DNA of 64,000 nucleotides from Neoalteromonas facilis (GCF_002807665.1 NZ_PEAY01000004.1:186001-250000), one strand, 5' to 3'; counted from the stretch's first letter, positions 35,702-45,177 are shown. Notes: generated by a model from the letters alone, not told the origin. Numbers and translations are program-made.

Positions 35702-36350
35702 TGCGCTGGCTAAGGCTGTCTGCTCGCTTGCGCAGTCTAACTTGCCATTCTGGATCGAGCGCTACTTGCTCGGCTGCTTGTCTTAATTGTGATTCGCTCG
35801 CATGCTTATTGTTAACACACTGCATAAATTCAGCGATGGTCATGGCATTGGATGAGGACGACTCAAGCGTTACGCTATCGCCTACCCTGATTACGCCTGG
35901 ATTCAGGACGCGGTAGTACCAGCCGCAAATATTGTGCTGATTAACAAAGCGGTCAAGGTTATTGATGCCAAAGCGTTGTGATATCTTGTTGCAGGGGACT
36001 CGCGGTGAGCCCACTTGAATAGTGGCTTCTCCCATAGTGTAGATATCGCCGATCCGCACATTGTTGTCGTTCATGTCTTTGACTGAAATATTTTCACCAA
36101 TGCTACCGGGTACGAACTGCTGACTATTATCAGGAAAATGCTGTTGGAAAATGGCGTAATTGCTTGGTGCATATTGATGTAAAACTTTTTCCTTACCGCC
36201 ATGGAGCTTTTTATTTCCTTGCTCATCTTCCTCTGTACCGTCAAAAAATACAGTAAGCTTCTCTACCGGGGCTTTCACGATGCTGCTTGGCGCCCCTCTG
36301 GCACCAAATGGAACTGGCTTAGCGGCAAAAAGTTGATCTATCAGCATCAT
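35688..36350 (-). CDS. yiiM: MOSC-domain protein YiiM
   Basis: A 220-residue protein with a MOSC domain (about 50-160) and a C-terminal 3-alpha domain. LHGGKEKVLHQY, GSIGENISV and the cysteine in SPRVPCNKISQRFG match E. coli YiiM, a molybdenum-cofactor-dependent reductase of N-hydroxylated compounds. It starts with two consecutive ATG codons at 36350. It overlaps tapT and is divergent from the ECF sigma gene. Confidence 0.93.
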   Translation of the reverse strand: MMLIDQLFAAKPVPFGARGAPSSIVKAPVEKLTVFFDGTEEDEQGNKKLHGGKEKVLHQYAPSNYAIFQQHFPDNSQQFVPGSIGENISVKDMNDNNVRIGDIYTMGEATIQVGSPRVPCNKISQRFGINNLDRFVNQHNICGWYYRVLNPGVIRVGDSVTLESSSSNAMTIAEFMQCVNNKHASESQLRQAAEQVALDPEWQVRLRKRADSLSQRNVEN

Positions 36351-36400
36351 TTCGTGGTCTTCTATAGTATGGTGAAACCAATATTTCGACAGTGTAATAC

Positions 36401-36497
36401 AACCTGCAGCGCTGTTTGAAAAAATTTTTTTTAGCAGGTTTAAACCTTCGGTGTAGACGTTGCGACAAAGCTTATAACTCTAACCGGTAACCTGCAG
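36401..36497. promoter_or_regulatory. Three copies of AACCTGC upstream of the ECF sigma gene
   Basis: AACCTGCAG occurs at 36401-36409 and again at 36489-36497, where its last base is the first base of the sigma GTG codon. GCAGGTT, the reverse complement of its core, lies at 36434-36440, forming an inverted repeat with the first copy. The intergenic region between yiiM and the sigma gene is 146 bp. It may be an operator or part of an autoregulated promoter; no binding protein can be named. Confidence 0.35.
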
Positions 36498-37111
36498 TGA
36501 CAGACAGGCTTGAACTGACACTGCAATGGAAAACAAGCGACATGGCAGAACCGCAAAGTAGCGTAGTAGACGCGCAATATACATTTGCAGAAAAAGCTGA
36601 GCGAGATGTAATTAAGTCAGCCCAGCGAGGATGTAAGCAAGCATACAGGAAACTGTATGACGCTCACGTCGGGCGAGTGTATGCCTTGTGTCTGCGCCTA
36701 ACGGGCGAAAAGACTATGGCAGAGGATGCAACACAGGAAGTGTTTATTCAGCTGTGGCGTAAGCTGGAAAACTTTAACGGACAAAGTAAGTTTTCAACGT
36801 GGCTGCATAGCGTAACGTCGAATATTACGATCTCGTATATTCGTAAGCAAAAAGGCTGGTGGCAGCGCACATTCAATATTGAAAGTTCGCCCGCGATGGA
36901 AAGCTTGGCAGAAGAGTCTGCCGATAAGGTAGCTTTGGATGAATATATTATGCGGCTACCGGAGAGAGCGAGACATGTGTTTGTATTGCATGCACTAGAA
37001 GGATACAGACACGAGGAAATTGCAGACATGCTAGATATGGCAATAGGTTCAAGTAAAGCGCAATTTCATAGAGCAAAACAATTATTAACGGAGTGGATGG
37101 GTGATGAGTAA
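36497..37111 (+). CDS. ECF-type RNA polymerase sigma factor
   Basis: A 204-residue (or 189-residue from ATG 36542) ECF sigma factor. Region 2 holds YRKLYDAHVGRVYALCLRL and DATQEVFIQLWRKLENF and FSTWLHSVTSNITISYIRK; region 4 is RARHVFVLHALEGYRHEEIADML with IGSSKAQFHRAKQLL. It lacks long extensions. The anti-sigma-like gene overlaps its stop by 8 bp. The GTG at 36497 is the longest start; the ATG at 36542 has GGAAAA upstream and may be the true one. Confidence 0.92.
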   Translation: MTDRLELTLQWKTSDMAEPQSSVVDAQYTFAEKAERDVIKSAQRGCKQAYRKLYDAHVGRVYALCLRLTGEKTMAEDATQEVFIQLWRKLENFNGQSKFSTWLHSVTSNITISYIRKQKGWWQRTFNIESSPAMESLAEESADKVALDEYIMRLPERARHVFVLHALEGYRHEEIADMLDMAIGSSKAQFHRAKQLLTEWMGDE

Positions 37112-37622
37112 GCAACATCAACAATTGCAGCAAGCCATTAACGATCTCCCGCGTGAAAAAATGCCCGAGCGAGACTTGTGGCAAGGTATTGAATTAGGTA
37201 TCGAGCGTCAGGATGCGCAACACCAGCAAGAGGTGCGACCTAGTGGAAGTAATCGCTGGCAGTATTCTGTTGCAGCAAGTGTGGCGTTTGTAGCGGTATT
37301 GGGGTGGTTAGCGTTTGCACAGCTTAAGTCTCCCGACGTAGAAGGTCCCGCTCAACCAACCGCTGCTGAATTAGCGGCAGTATTGGCAAACGATTACGAC
37401 ACGCAAAAGCAATCACTGTTAGTTAGCGTGCAAGACCAGCCAGCGTTAACAGAGAATTGGCAAGAGCAATTGGAAGAGCTCGAGGATGCTGCTGCTGCAA
37501 TAAAGGCTGCGCTGAAGCAGGACCCTAATAATACAGCATTGTTAAAAATGCTGCAGAACGTATATCAACAACAAATTGGGCTTATTGAGCGAGTCCATTC
37601 GCCGAAATGGCGCCAGATTTAG
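37104..37622 (+). CDS. Probable anti-sigma factor (single transmembrane)
   Basis: A 172-residue protein. A cytoplasmic N-terminal part of about 50 residues (DLPREKMPERDLWQGIELGI) precedes one transmembrane segment (about 53-72, YSVAASVAFVAVLGWLAFA) and a periplasmic helical region of about 95 residues. The zinc HxxxCxxC anti-sigma motif is absent. Its ATG overlaps the sigma stop (ATGAGTAA). The role is inferred from the position and the topology. Confidence 0.75.
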   Translation: MSKQHQQLQQAINDLPREKMPERDLWQGIELGIERQDAQHQQEVRPSGSNRWQYSVAASVAFVAVLGWLAFAQLKSPDVEGPAQPTAAELAAVLANDYDTQKQSLLVSVQDQPALTENWQEQLEELEDAAAAIKAALKQDPNNTALLKMLQNVYQQQIGLIERVHSPKWRQI

Positions 37623-37637
37623 AAGAGGTATTGGATC

Positions 37638-38636
37638 ATGACTATGAATACAACAGAAAGCCGTAATTTATCGAGATTCGCTATCTCATTAGGAGCATGT
37701 TTAATGCTGGTGTCGCCAACGCTATTGGCAGGTCAAAAAATTGATCAGCGTTTAGACGTCGATAGCGATAACTATATCGACATTGAACACATGAATGGCA
37801 AAGCGGTCGTCAAAGGTTGGGATAAGGACGAAGTGTATGTTCAAGGCGAATTAAGTGATAGAGCCGAAGAGTTTGTGTTTAAGCGCCGCGGCAATAGGGT
37901 CGAAATCTCTGTTGAAATGCAACACAGCTCCTATCGAGACGGAAATTGGAAGAATTGGAAAAACGACGAAGGTGACGATTTGACTATTTTTGTGCCCAAA
38001 AATAGTCGCGTACAATATGAGTCAATCAATGCCAATTTTGACGCGGAAAATCTGCATGGCGGGCTAGCCGTTGAGGTGGTTAACGGGCATATAGACGTTA
38101 ACGATATGACTGGGCGCATTCGCTTAGAGTCAGTAAACGGTGACATTCGTGCACAGAAGTTATCGGGTGATGTTCAATTAGAAACAGTGAATGGCTCAAT
38201 TGAAGGTAAACACAGTGGTAAAGGTGATATCAGTTTCACGTCAGTGAATGGCAACATTGATATCGCCTCAGATAGCCCTGAAATTGCAGCGGAAACCGTC
38301 AACGGAGACTTAAGGCTGGAGCTACAAGAAGTCAACGACTTGGATTTGAGTACGGTAAACGGTCGAGTCGAAGTGAGTATGGATTTGGCCGATGATGGTG
38401 ATGTGCGCGTATCCAGTGTGGGTGGCTCTATTGAGTTAATGTTTCAACAAGGTGTATCCGCTCGCTTTGACATTGAAGGGCACGCTGGCGGTCGTTTTAT
38501 TAACCGTTTGACAGACGACAAAACACAAAAAGATAAGTACGGTCCACGCCGTTGGTTGGAATTCAGCACTGGCAATGGCGAGGCAAGAGTAGAAGTCTCA
38601 ACCGTTAATGGCCGTGTAGAATTATTGCATCGATAA
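37638..38636 (+). CDS. Secreted DUF4097-type beta-helix protein
   Basis: A 332-residue protein with a signal peptide (about residues 1-31, ending LLAG). The main part is a parallel beta-helix of about nine short repeats carrying a V-N-G core (EVVNGHI, ESVNGDI, ETVNGSI, TSVNGNI, ETVNGDL, STVNGRV) at about 18-20 residue spacing, which is the DUF4097 pattern. It lies 15 bp behind the anti-sigma gene and shares its operon; a terminator follows. Function is unknown; a link with envelope stress is an inference from the sigma gene. Confidence 0.85.
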   Translation: MTMNTTESRNLSRFAISLGACLMLVSPTLLAGQKIDQRLDVDSDNYIDIEHMNGKAVVKGWDKDEVYVQGELSDRAEEFVFKRRGNRVEISVEMQHSSYRDGNWKNWKNDEGDDLTIFVPKNSRVQYESINANFDAENLHGGLAVEVVNGHIDVNDMTGRIRLESVNGDIRAQKLSGDVQLETVNGSIEGKHSGKGDISFTSVNGNIDIASDSPEIAAETVNGDLRLELQEVNDLDLSTVNGRVEVSMDLADDGDVRVSSVGGSIELMFQQGVSARFDIEGHAGGRFINRLTDDKTQKDKYGPRRWLEFSTGNGEARVEVSTVNGRVELLHR

Positions 38637-38658
38637 GACGCAGTACACAGATATACAA

Positions 38659-38692
38659 AAGCAATTGAGCCTCAGGTTCAATTGCTTTTTTT
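38659..38692 (+). terminator. Terminator of the ECF sigma operon
   Basis: AAGCAATTGA (38659-38668) pairs with TCAATTGCTT (38678-38687) around a 9-nt loop, followed by T residues. It lies 22 bp after the DUF4097 stop codon. Confidence 0.85.
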
Positions 38693-38765
38693 ATGTTCGC
38701 AACGATATATCTCGGATAGAATTTATTGCATAATAGTCGACCGTGTTTAAACAATGTGATCGCTC

Positions 38766-40157
38766 GTGGAAGTTGTAAAGCCGTCTAAAAAAGACACCAC
38801 AATCGAAAAACTCAAGATACCGCCTCACTCTATTGAAGCTGAGCAGTCGGTGTTGGGCAGTATGCTCATTGCACCCGAATCTTGGGACACGGTGACGGAA
38901 ATCATTGGTAAAGACGATTTTTATAATCGAGCGCATCAAACGATATTCAGTGCGATTTTAGACCTACTGAAACAAAACTATCCGATCGATTTGATCACCG
39001 TGTCAGAATATTTAGAAAAGAACGACACGTTAGAAGAAAGCGGTGGCTTTGCTTACCTCGCAGAGCTAGCAAAAAATACCCCCAGTGCAGCCAACGTGGC
39101 AGCGTATGCCAATATCATCAAAGAAAGAGCCATTACGCGAGAATTGATTGGTGTTGCGCACAATATCGCTGAGATAGGGTTTAATCCCGAAGGCCGAAAC
39201 AGTATGGAGATCTTGGATTTTGCTGAATCTAAGGTCTTTGAAATTGCAGAGAAGCGCACGGGCGAAAACGAAGGACCGCGTGATGTCGAAAAGGTGCTGG
39301 GCAAAACCGTCGATCGCCTAGAAGCATTGGTCAAATCGGGTAAAGAAGTTACTGGTGTTACAACAGGGTTTCATGATCTCGATAAGAAAACCAGTGGCTT
39401 ACAGCCGTCTGATTTGATCATTGTTGCAGCCCGACCCTCAATGGGTAAAACCACATTTGCCATGAACTTGTGTGAAAACGCGATGATGGCGGAAGAGAAG
39501 CCCGTATTGGTATTTAGTCTAGAGATGCCATCGGAACAGTTGATGATGCGTATGCTCGCATCCTTGAGTCGAGTCGATCAAACTAAAATTAGAACGGCAC
39601 AATTGGACGATACCGATTGGTCACGCATTTCTCGCACAATGTCGATGCTAAAAGATAAGAATAATTTATTCATCGATGATTCTTCAGGTCTAACGCCTAT
39701 GGATGTGCGCACGCGGGCGAGAAAGATCGCACGTGATAATGGCGGGATCAGCCTGATCATGGTCGACTATTTGCAGTTAATGCGAGTGCCGAGCTTGGCA
39801 GATAATCGTACTTTGGAAATCGCTGAAATTTCTCGTTCATTGAAAGCGCTGGCGAAAGAGTTAGAAGTACCGGTTGTCGCACTGTCGCAGCTAAACCGTG
39901 GTTTGGAACAACGTGCAGATAAGCGCCCTGTAAACTCGGACTTGAGGGAATCGGGTTCAATCGAGCAGGATGCGGATTTAATCATGTTTATTTATCGTGA
40001 TGAGGTATATCACGAGAACAGTGAATATAAAGGCGTGGCTGAAATTATTATCGGTAAGCAACGTAACGGTCCTATTGGTACCTCTAGGTTGACGTTCCAA
40101 GGTCAGTTCTCTCGTTTCGATAATTACGCCGGTCCTGAGATAGCAGACGAATACTAG
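38766..40157 (+). CDS. dnaB: Replicative DNA helicase DnaB
   Basis: A 463-residue DnaB (E. coli 471). The N-terminal domain begins KIPPHSIEAEQSVLGSML; the RecA-like C-terminal domain has Walker A ARPSMGKTT (222-230), Walker B-like SLIMVDYLQLM and the C-terminal SDLRESGSIEQDADLIMFIYR. The start is GTG 38766: an in-frame TGA lies at 38757-38759, so no longer form is possible. In many marine gammaproteobacteria dnaB follows rplI closely; here 3.7 kb separates them. No alr gene follows. Confidence 0.97.
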   Translation: MEVVKPSKKDTTIEKLKIPPHSIEAEQSVLGSMLIAPESWDTVTEIIGKDDFYNRAHQTIFSAILDLLKQNYPIDLITVSEYLEKNDTLEESGGFAYLAELAKNTPSAANVAAYANIIKERAITRELIGVAHNIAEIGFNPEGRNSMEILDFAESKVFEIAEKRTGENEGPRDVEKVLGKTVDRLEALVKSGKEVTGVTTGFHDLDKKTSGLQPSDLIIVAARPSMGKTTFAMNLCENAMMAEEKPVLVFSLEMPSEQLMMRMLASLSRVDQTKIRTAQLDDTDWSRISRTMSMLKDKNNLFIDDSSGLTPMDVRTRARKIARDNGGISLIMVDYLQLMRVPSLADNRTLEIAEISRSLKALAKELEVPVVALSQLNRGLEQRADKRPVNSDLRESGSIEQDADLIMFIYRDEVYHENSEYKGVAEIIIGKQRNGPIGTSRLTFQGQFSRFDNYAGPEIADEY

Positions 40158-40307
40158 CGTCTTTGCTTTAAGGTTACCCTAGCCTGCAGCCCAACACTTG
40201 CTCATCCAAACAGCTTTTATTCAGCATTCCAATGCGTTGTCACATACCACTATTCTCCCTTGCCCGATGTTGATACAACCGATCTCGCACTCTCATTTGG
40301 AGTGAAC

Positions 40308-40335
40308 AATGTTGGAAGAAAAATTCGCCAACATT
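40308..40335. other. Inverted repeat in the dnaB to hybrid kinase gap
   Basis: AATGTTGG (40308-40315) and CCAACATT (40328-40335) form perfect 8-bp arms around a 12-bp A-rich centre. A weak TTT follows. It may be a terminator of dnaB or an operator. The rest of this 294-bp gap shows no gene. Confidence 0.45.
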
Positions 40336-40451
40336 TTACTGGTACGTTTACCTTAAAACTGTCTACACTGATTGTATGGAGAAGTTATTAACAACAACTG
40401 CTTATAAACGGAATCACAAGTAGTTTGAGTGGAGTGCAAAGCTACTAACTC

Positions 40452-43157
40452 ATGGGTTTACGTCAGTCTAGTCTAGAATCAGTACAAAGCAGTATTGTTA
40501 AAGCGCTTTGGGTGCCCGTGCTGGTACTGCTATTCGGCTATTTTTATGCGGTTGAACAAGATCAAACCTTTCGTGCTGAACAACAAAGGCGGATTGTTGA
40601 TGCGCTAGAAGCCCGCCTAGACACTGTAACAATAGAAGTAAAAGAGCGCTTAACCTTATATACCCATGGTTTGTATAGCGTAAAGGCATCTGTCATGGCT
40701 GTAGGTCTAGATAATCTTGACTATGGCTATATGCGAGGCTTTTCCGAGAGTCAGGATTATCACCAGCAATACCCAGGCGCTAGAGGTTTTGGCTTTATTC
40801 GTCTAGTGCAACCAAACGAGTTAGCTGATTTTATTCAGTCTGCGAAAAACGATAGACCCGACGGAGAGTTCGATCTTCGTACGCTAACCCCTCATCAAGA
40901 CAGTTTGTTTATCATCCAATACATTTTACCGGAGTTTGTAAATTTACAGGCAATTGGTTTGGACATAGGTTCTGAAGAAATGCGGCGCGCTTCTGCTATT
41001 CAGGCCGCTGAAACTAACTCCATTCAACTGACAGCGCCCATCACCTTGGTGCAAGCAGACCAAAAACGTTTACAAGGCTTTCTGATTCTGCAACCAGTTT
41101 ATACCAGTATTGAAGCGCCCAGTGAGAGCGAAGGCAGGATGAGTGCTTTAATCGGTTGGTCTTATGCGCCTTTGTTAATCGATGAAATTTTGTCTTCAGT
41201 GAATGCTTTACAAGATGATGTCATGTTGTCTATTCGTGATATTACCAATGGCGAACCTTTCTTATTTTTCGGCAAGCAAGTTGAAAACAGTGCGCATGAT
41301 TATGAAGTATCCAATTCCTTATCTTTATTTGGCCGTGAATGGCAACTGTCAGTTACCGCTGATCAACGGTTTGTGAATAAGCTTGGTCTGGCGGACAACA
41401 GCCAGGCATTTAAAAGTGCTGTGGCGATTTCTATTAGCTTGGCATTGATTATTTTCAGTATTCAAGTTGTGCTAATCAGGCGATCTGAGAATAAGAACTA
41501 TGAAGTCCGATTAGCCAAAGCCAAACAAACAGCGCTAGAAATGAGTAACGAGAAGCTTGAGCGCGAGGTAGCGGCACGTACAAATGAAATCAAGCAAGCC
41601 AATATTCTACAACGAAGTATTTTGGAAGGGGCTGGCTACGCGTTGATCGCAACGGATGAGACGGGCTTGATAAAAGCATTTAACCCTGCGGCAGAACGTT
41701 TATTAGGGTATAAAGCGTCAGAAATGGTTGGTAAGCAAAGCCCTGCTATTTTTCATGATGAAGGCGAGGTGGTTGCAAGGGCTGGGCTGTTATCAGAAGA
41801 GTTGGGGCAATTAATAGAACCTGGTTTTGAAGTGTTTGTGGCCAAAGCTAAGCAGGGTGGTACGGACAGTAATCGTTGGACCTATATACGCAAAGACGGC
41901 AGCCAAGTTCAGGTCTTGTTAAAGGTCACGTGTTTGCATGATGAACGTGGCAATGTGTATGGATTTTTGGGCATTGCGTCTGATCTGAGTGAGCAGTTAA
42001 AAAGAGAAGAAGAGCTGTCTAACGCTAAAGAACTTGCCGAAAAAGCGAATGAAGCCAAATCCCACTTTTTGGCTAATATGAGTCATGAAATCCGAACCCC
42101 AATGAATGGCATCTATGGTGCTTTGCAGTTACTGCGGCCATCTGTGACATCACCCCAAGACCAAGAGTTATTAGACAAAGCCATTTATTCTTCGCGTACC
42201 TTAACGACAATCATTAACGATATACTCGATTTTTCAAAGATTGAAGCTGGCAAGTTAGTTATCGAGCAGCACGCATTCCGTCTCTCCACAATGCTTGATT
42301 CCTTGAAATCGGATTTAGCCTTAATGCTGGGTACCAAAGATGTTGAATTAAGCATTCAGTCTGATGTCGATCAAGATATATGGATTGGTGATGCAGTGCG
42401 TATACGCCAAATCCTGCTTAATATTTGTAGCAACGCGATTAAATTCACCGACGTTGGGCGAGTGGACATTAAAGTTAAACAAAAGGGGGATGAGGGGCTT
42501 AAGATAAGCGTAACGGATACTGGTATAGGAATGTCCGAAGAAGTGCTTGAACGCTTATTCACACGGTTTGAACAAGCCGATTCGTCAACAACACGCAAAT
42601 ATGGAGGTACAGGGCTAGGAATGGCTATTAGTCATTCATTGATTGACTTAATGGGCGGCGATATCAAGGTGGTTAGTGCCCCAGAACGAGGGTCTAAATT
42701 TGTCTTAACACTTCCTTTAACACTTGATAAAGACGCAACTATAGAAGAAGTGGCCGCCGCTAATTCAGAGTCCAAGAACCTTGAAGGTTGTCGGATCTTG
42801 ATTGCGGAAGACAATGATATAAATCGCTCTATCATTGAAGCTATGTTGGTCGACACCAAAGCGAACTTGTACTTCGCCGTCAATGGCCTTGAGGCTATTG
42901 ATTTGGCGTTGAAAGAAAATCCCGATCTAATCTTAATGGACATTCAAATGCCGGAAATGGACGGTGTTGAAGCCTGTAAACATATAAAGCAGGCACAACC
43001 AGAGCTACCCATTGTAGCTCTGACCGCTAACGTAATGGCCAAGGACGTTGAGCTATACAAAAAAGTTGGCTTTGATGATCACTTGGCCAAGCCTATAGAT
43101 TTACCCTTACTGTTGAAAACGATCCAACGATTATTACATGCAGACAATGCAGGGTAG
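40452..43157 (+). CDS. Hybrid sensor histidine kinase (CHASE-PAS-HisKA-HATPase-REC)
   Basis: A 901-residue protein. Transmembrane helix 1 lies at about 16-33, a periplasmic CHASE domain (about 60-250; GARGFGFIRLVQPNE) follows, then transmembrane helix 2 at about 322-343, a coiled coil, a PAS domain with PAC (about 390-520), a HisKA domain with H in SHEIRTPMNGI (near 550), a HATPase (GTGLGMAIS) and a C-terminal receiver with phospho-Asp in LILMDIQMPEMDG (near 825). No Hpt domain or output is fused and no regulator gene is adjacent, so the signal must pass elsewhere. CHASE domains sense small external ligands. Confidence 0.92.
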   Translation: MGLRQSSLESVQSSIVKALWVPVLVLLFGYFYAVEQDQTFRAEQQRRIVDALEARLDTVTIEVKERLTLYTHGLYSVKASVMAVGLDNLDYGYMRGFSESQDYHQQYPGARGFGFIRLVQPNELADFIQSAKNDRPDGEFDLRTLTPHQDSLFIIQYILPEFVNLQAIGLDIGSEEMRRASAIQAAETNSIQLTAPITLVQADQKRLQGFLILQPVYTSIEAPSESEGRMSALIGWSYAPLLIDEILSSVNALQDDVMLSIRDITNGEPFLFFGKQVENSAHDYEVSNSLSLFGREWQLSVTADQRFVNKLGLADNSQAFKSAVAISISLALIIFSIQVVLIRRSENKNYEVRLAKAKQTALEMSNEKLEREVAARTNEIKQANILQRSILEGAGYALIATDETGLIKAFNPAAERLLGYKASEMVGKQSPAIFHDEGEVVARAGLLSEELGQLIEPGFEVFVAKAKQGGTDSNRWTYIRKDGSQVQVLLKVTCLHDERGNVYGFLGIASDLSEQLKREEELSNAKELAEKANEAKSHFLANMSHEIRTPMNGIYGALQLLRPSVTSPQDQELLDKAIYSSRTLTTIINDILDFSKIEAGKLVIEQHAFRLSTMLDSLKSDLALMLGTKDVELSIQSDVDQDIWIGDAVRIRQILLNICSNAIKFTDVGRVDIKVKQKGDEGLKISVTDTGIGMSEEVLERLFTRFEQADSSTTRKYGGTGLGMAISHSLIDLMGGDIKVVSAPERGSKFVLTLPLTLDKDATIEEVAAANSESKNLEGCRILIAEDNDINRSIIEAMLVDTKANLYFAVNGLEAIDLALKENPDLILMDIQMPEMDGVEACKHIKQAQPELPIVALTANVMAKDVELYKKVGFDDHLAKPIDLPLLLKTIQRLLHADNAG

Positions 43158-43267
43158 CTAACCATCATTTAGTAACACATTTTCATCACATGTTAGTCTG
43201 TGAGTCGATATACCAAACGTTTTGTAAGTGCGTAAGTCAGCATTTCGCAAACAGTTTCTACATGTCG

Positions 43268-43867
43268 TTACGTGTTGATCGAACGCATTAATTTTTCGAT
43301 GGGATCTTGTTCCATTGTTGGACAATGTTCGACTAGTGTGGGCTCCGAATTACTGTCTTCATTGAAAGACCAGCATTTATCAAATACCGAGCAATAGCAA
43401 ACGCCAACGTCGATGTCAGCAGCGTCGTCTCCAATGTACTTTGACGCTAACTTTACAAATGCGGCTTTATTTTCTTCGGTTTGCTCCCAAGAAATTCTCA
43501 AAATGGTTTTGCTTTGGCCGGCGCCCATGATGCCGCGCAGAGGACTACTGAATATGCGTCTTGTGCCTTGCAGTTCGGGTACCAGTGCCAAATTATCGAA
43601 CTCTTCAAACGTTTCGATGGCTTGTCCATTTATCGATAAACTAGATGATTTCAGAAGAGCGGGCCCTACACCTAGGTTTACGGCTTCTAAAGCGATATAC
43701 AGAGATGACTCATCAGCATCAATGGTCATATCAACATCAACTATTGGCCAAACTGAGGCGTGCTGTTGCGCACGCATGACTTGAGACTGATCCCACGCGA
43801 CAAAAAGTGCGGCGACTGAAACTATGATTGCAGTAACCGCAGCCAACGTTTCCAAATTTAACTTCAC
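43268..43867 (-). CDS. Membrane-anchored protein of unknown function
   Basis: A 199-residue protein starting at GTG 43867, with AAGGA about 10 bp upstream. It has one N-terminal transmembrane helix (about 6-24, LAAVTAIIVSVAALFVAW) and a soluble, mostly beta-type domain of about 170 residues with a short Cys pair (VCYCSV near 156) and two more Cys. No family motif is recognised. It is convergent with the hybrid kinase, and the 260-bp gap on its 5' side holds the TSUP promoter region. Confidence 0.7.
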   Translation of the reverse strand: MKLNLETLAAVTAIIVSVAALFVAWDQSQVMRAQQHASVWPIVDVDMTIDADESSLYIALEAVNLGVGPALLKSSSLSINGQAIETFEEFDNLALVPELQGTRRIFSSPLRGIMGAGQSKTILRISWEQTEENKAAFVKLASKYIGDDAADIDVGVCYCSVFDKCWSFNEDSNSEPTLVEHCPTMEQDPIEKLMRSINT

Positions 43868-44060
43868 AATACAAATTCCTTCTTGAAACGAGCGATTTTT
43901 ACATCTTATAACTACACTGGTCGAAGCAAAAGCCTAATGAGATAATCACTACTTAATTCCATGATACATGCGCGATTGATAGTGCAGTAAAAGGCTTTCT
44001 AATTTTGAATACAAAAAAACGATTATAGTAATCTATATTTCTTCATTTGAATGCAGCTTG

Positions 44061-44092
44061 AAATGTATATATTGAATGCACTATATATGTTT
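44061..44092. promoter_or_regulatory. AT-rich imperfect palindrome upstream of the TSUP gene
   Basis: AAATGTATATATT (44061-44073) and ACTATATATGTTT (44080-44092) form an imperfect inverted repeat (10 of 13 positions match). The word AAATGTATAT also lies at 45120-45129 upstream of the peroxiredoxin gene, so both upstream regions of the sulfur module share it. It is a candidate operator for a common regulator. Confidence 0.45.
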
Positions 44093-44127
44093 AAATTGCA
44101 TAACAATATGACAAGGTAGGTATTGCG

Positions 44128-44934
44128 GTGATTATCTTAGGTTATTTCGCAACCATTTTAATGGGCTTGGTGTTGGGGGTTATCGGTGGTGGCGGTTCCA
44201 TTCTCACGGTGCCTATCTTAGTGTACTTAATGGGAGTTGCCCCCGAAACGGCTACTGGTTACTCATTACTCATCGTCGGTGCTAGTGCTGCCTTTGGCGC
44301 AATGAGGTACTTCAAAGCAGGTATGATTGATGTGAAAGCCTCTTTGCTCTTCGCTATCCCTTCAATCATAGCGGTGTACCTATCGCGAGCCTATTTAATG
44401 CCAAATATACCTGACGTAATACTCACTGCACCGATAGAGGTCACGAAAAATTTTGCCATCATGGTGTTATTCGCGCTGTTAATGTTGGCCTCTGCAGGGG
44501 TTATGTTGAAGAAAGCCTACAGTCATAAAGCCGTGTCGTCCGAAACGCATATTCCGCAGTCTCCAAGGATTGGCTTGATCATCCTAGAAGGCGCTGTAGT
44601 GGGTGTTGTAACCGGTATTTTGGGTGCTGGTGGTGGTTTCTTGATTATCCCCGCTTTAGTGTTATTACTGGGTATGCCCATGAAAAACGCGGTGGGCGCT
44701 TCATTGTTTATCATTGCATTAAAATCATTGCTTGGCTTTATTGGGGACTTAAATTCCGGTATTGAACTTGAAGTTCCATTGATACCGCTGATGTTAGTCG
44801 CTACCTTTGTTGGAATGGCGGCATCAGCCAAAGTCGCTGGAAAGCTGGAAGGCGCCACCTTGCAAAAGATTTTTGCCTTCTTCACTTTGATTATCGCTAT
44901 TTTCATCATCACCAAAGAGCTGTTTTTCAGCTGA
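44128..44934 (+). CDS. TSUP family sulfite/sulfur-compound exporter
   Basis: A 268-residue integral membrane protein of the TauE/SafE (TSUP) family, with about eight transmembrane helices and two repeats, each with the Gly-rich motif (GVIGGGGSILTVPILVYL near 13, GILGAGGGFLIIPALVLL near 170). Members move sulfite, thiosulfate or similar anions. The start is GTG 44128 with a good AAGGTAGG ribosome-binding site. It is the first gene of a four-gene sulfur module, although gaps of 243 bp and 72 bp follow. Confidence 0.93.
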   Translation: MIILGYFATILMGLVLGVIGGGGSILTVPILVYLMGVAPETATGYSLLIVGASAAFGAMRYFKAGMIDVKASLLFAIPSIIAVYLSRAYLMPNIPDVILTAPIEVTKNFAIMVLFALLMLASAGVMLKKAYSHKAVSSETHIPQSPRIGLIILEGAVVGVVTGILGAGGGFLIIPALVLLLGMPMKNAVGASLFIIALKSLLGFIGDLNSGIELEVPLIPLMLVATFVGMAASAKVAGKLEGATLQKIFAFFTLIIAIFIITKELFFS

Positions 44935-45177
44935 TCCTATCAACAGCAGCGTTGTGCCGCTTGATGCGAAGCAACGCTGCACTTATGTATTTCTTGCAGT
45001 CCTTTTGCCTATTTCACTGAAGTCTAAAACGTTTAGTGATGAGTACTTTTTCAACTTCATGACTGAATAGAAAAGGCCTATCAATACAATCGTAATTTTA
45101 GATTTTAAAAGTGTATGTCAAATGTATATTATTTATTTGTCCAACGAGATACTGATTAAAAATTTGGAGAATAAATC

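Noticed and set aside
44523-44915. 130-aa minus-strand open frame
   Set aside because: It is antisense to the TSUP gene; Lys- and Pro-rich composition fits a shadow of hydrophobic codons.
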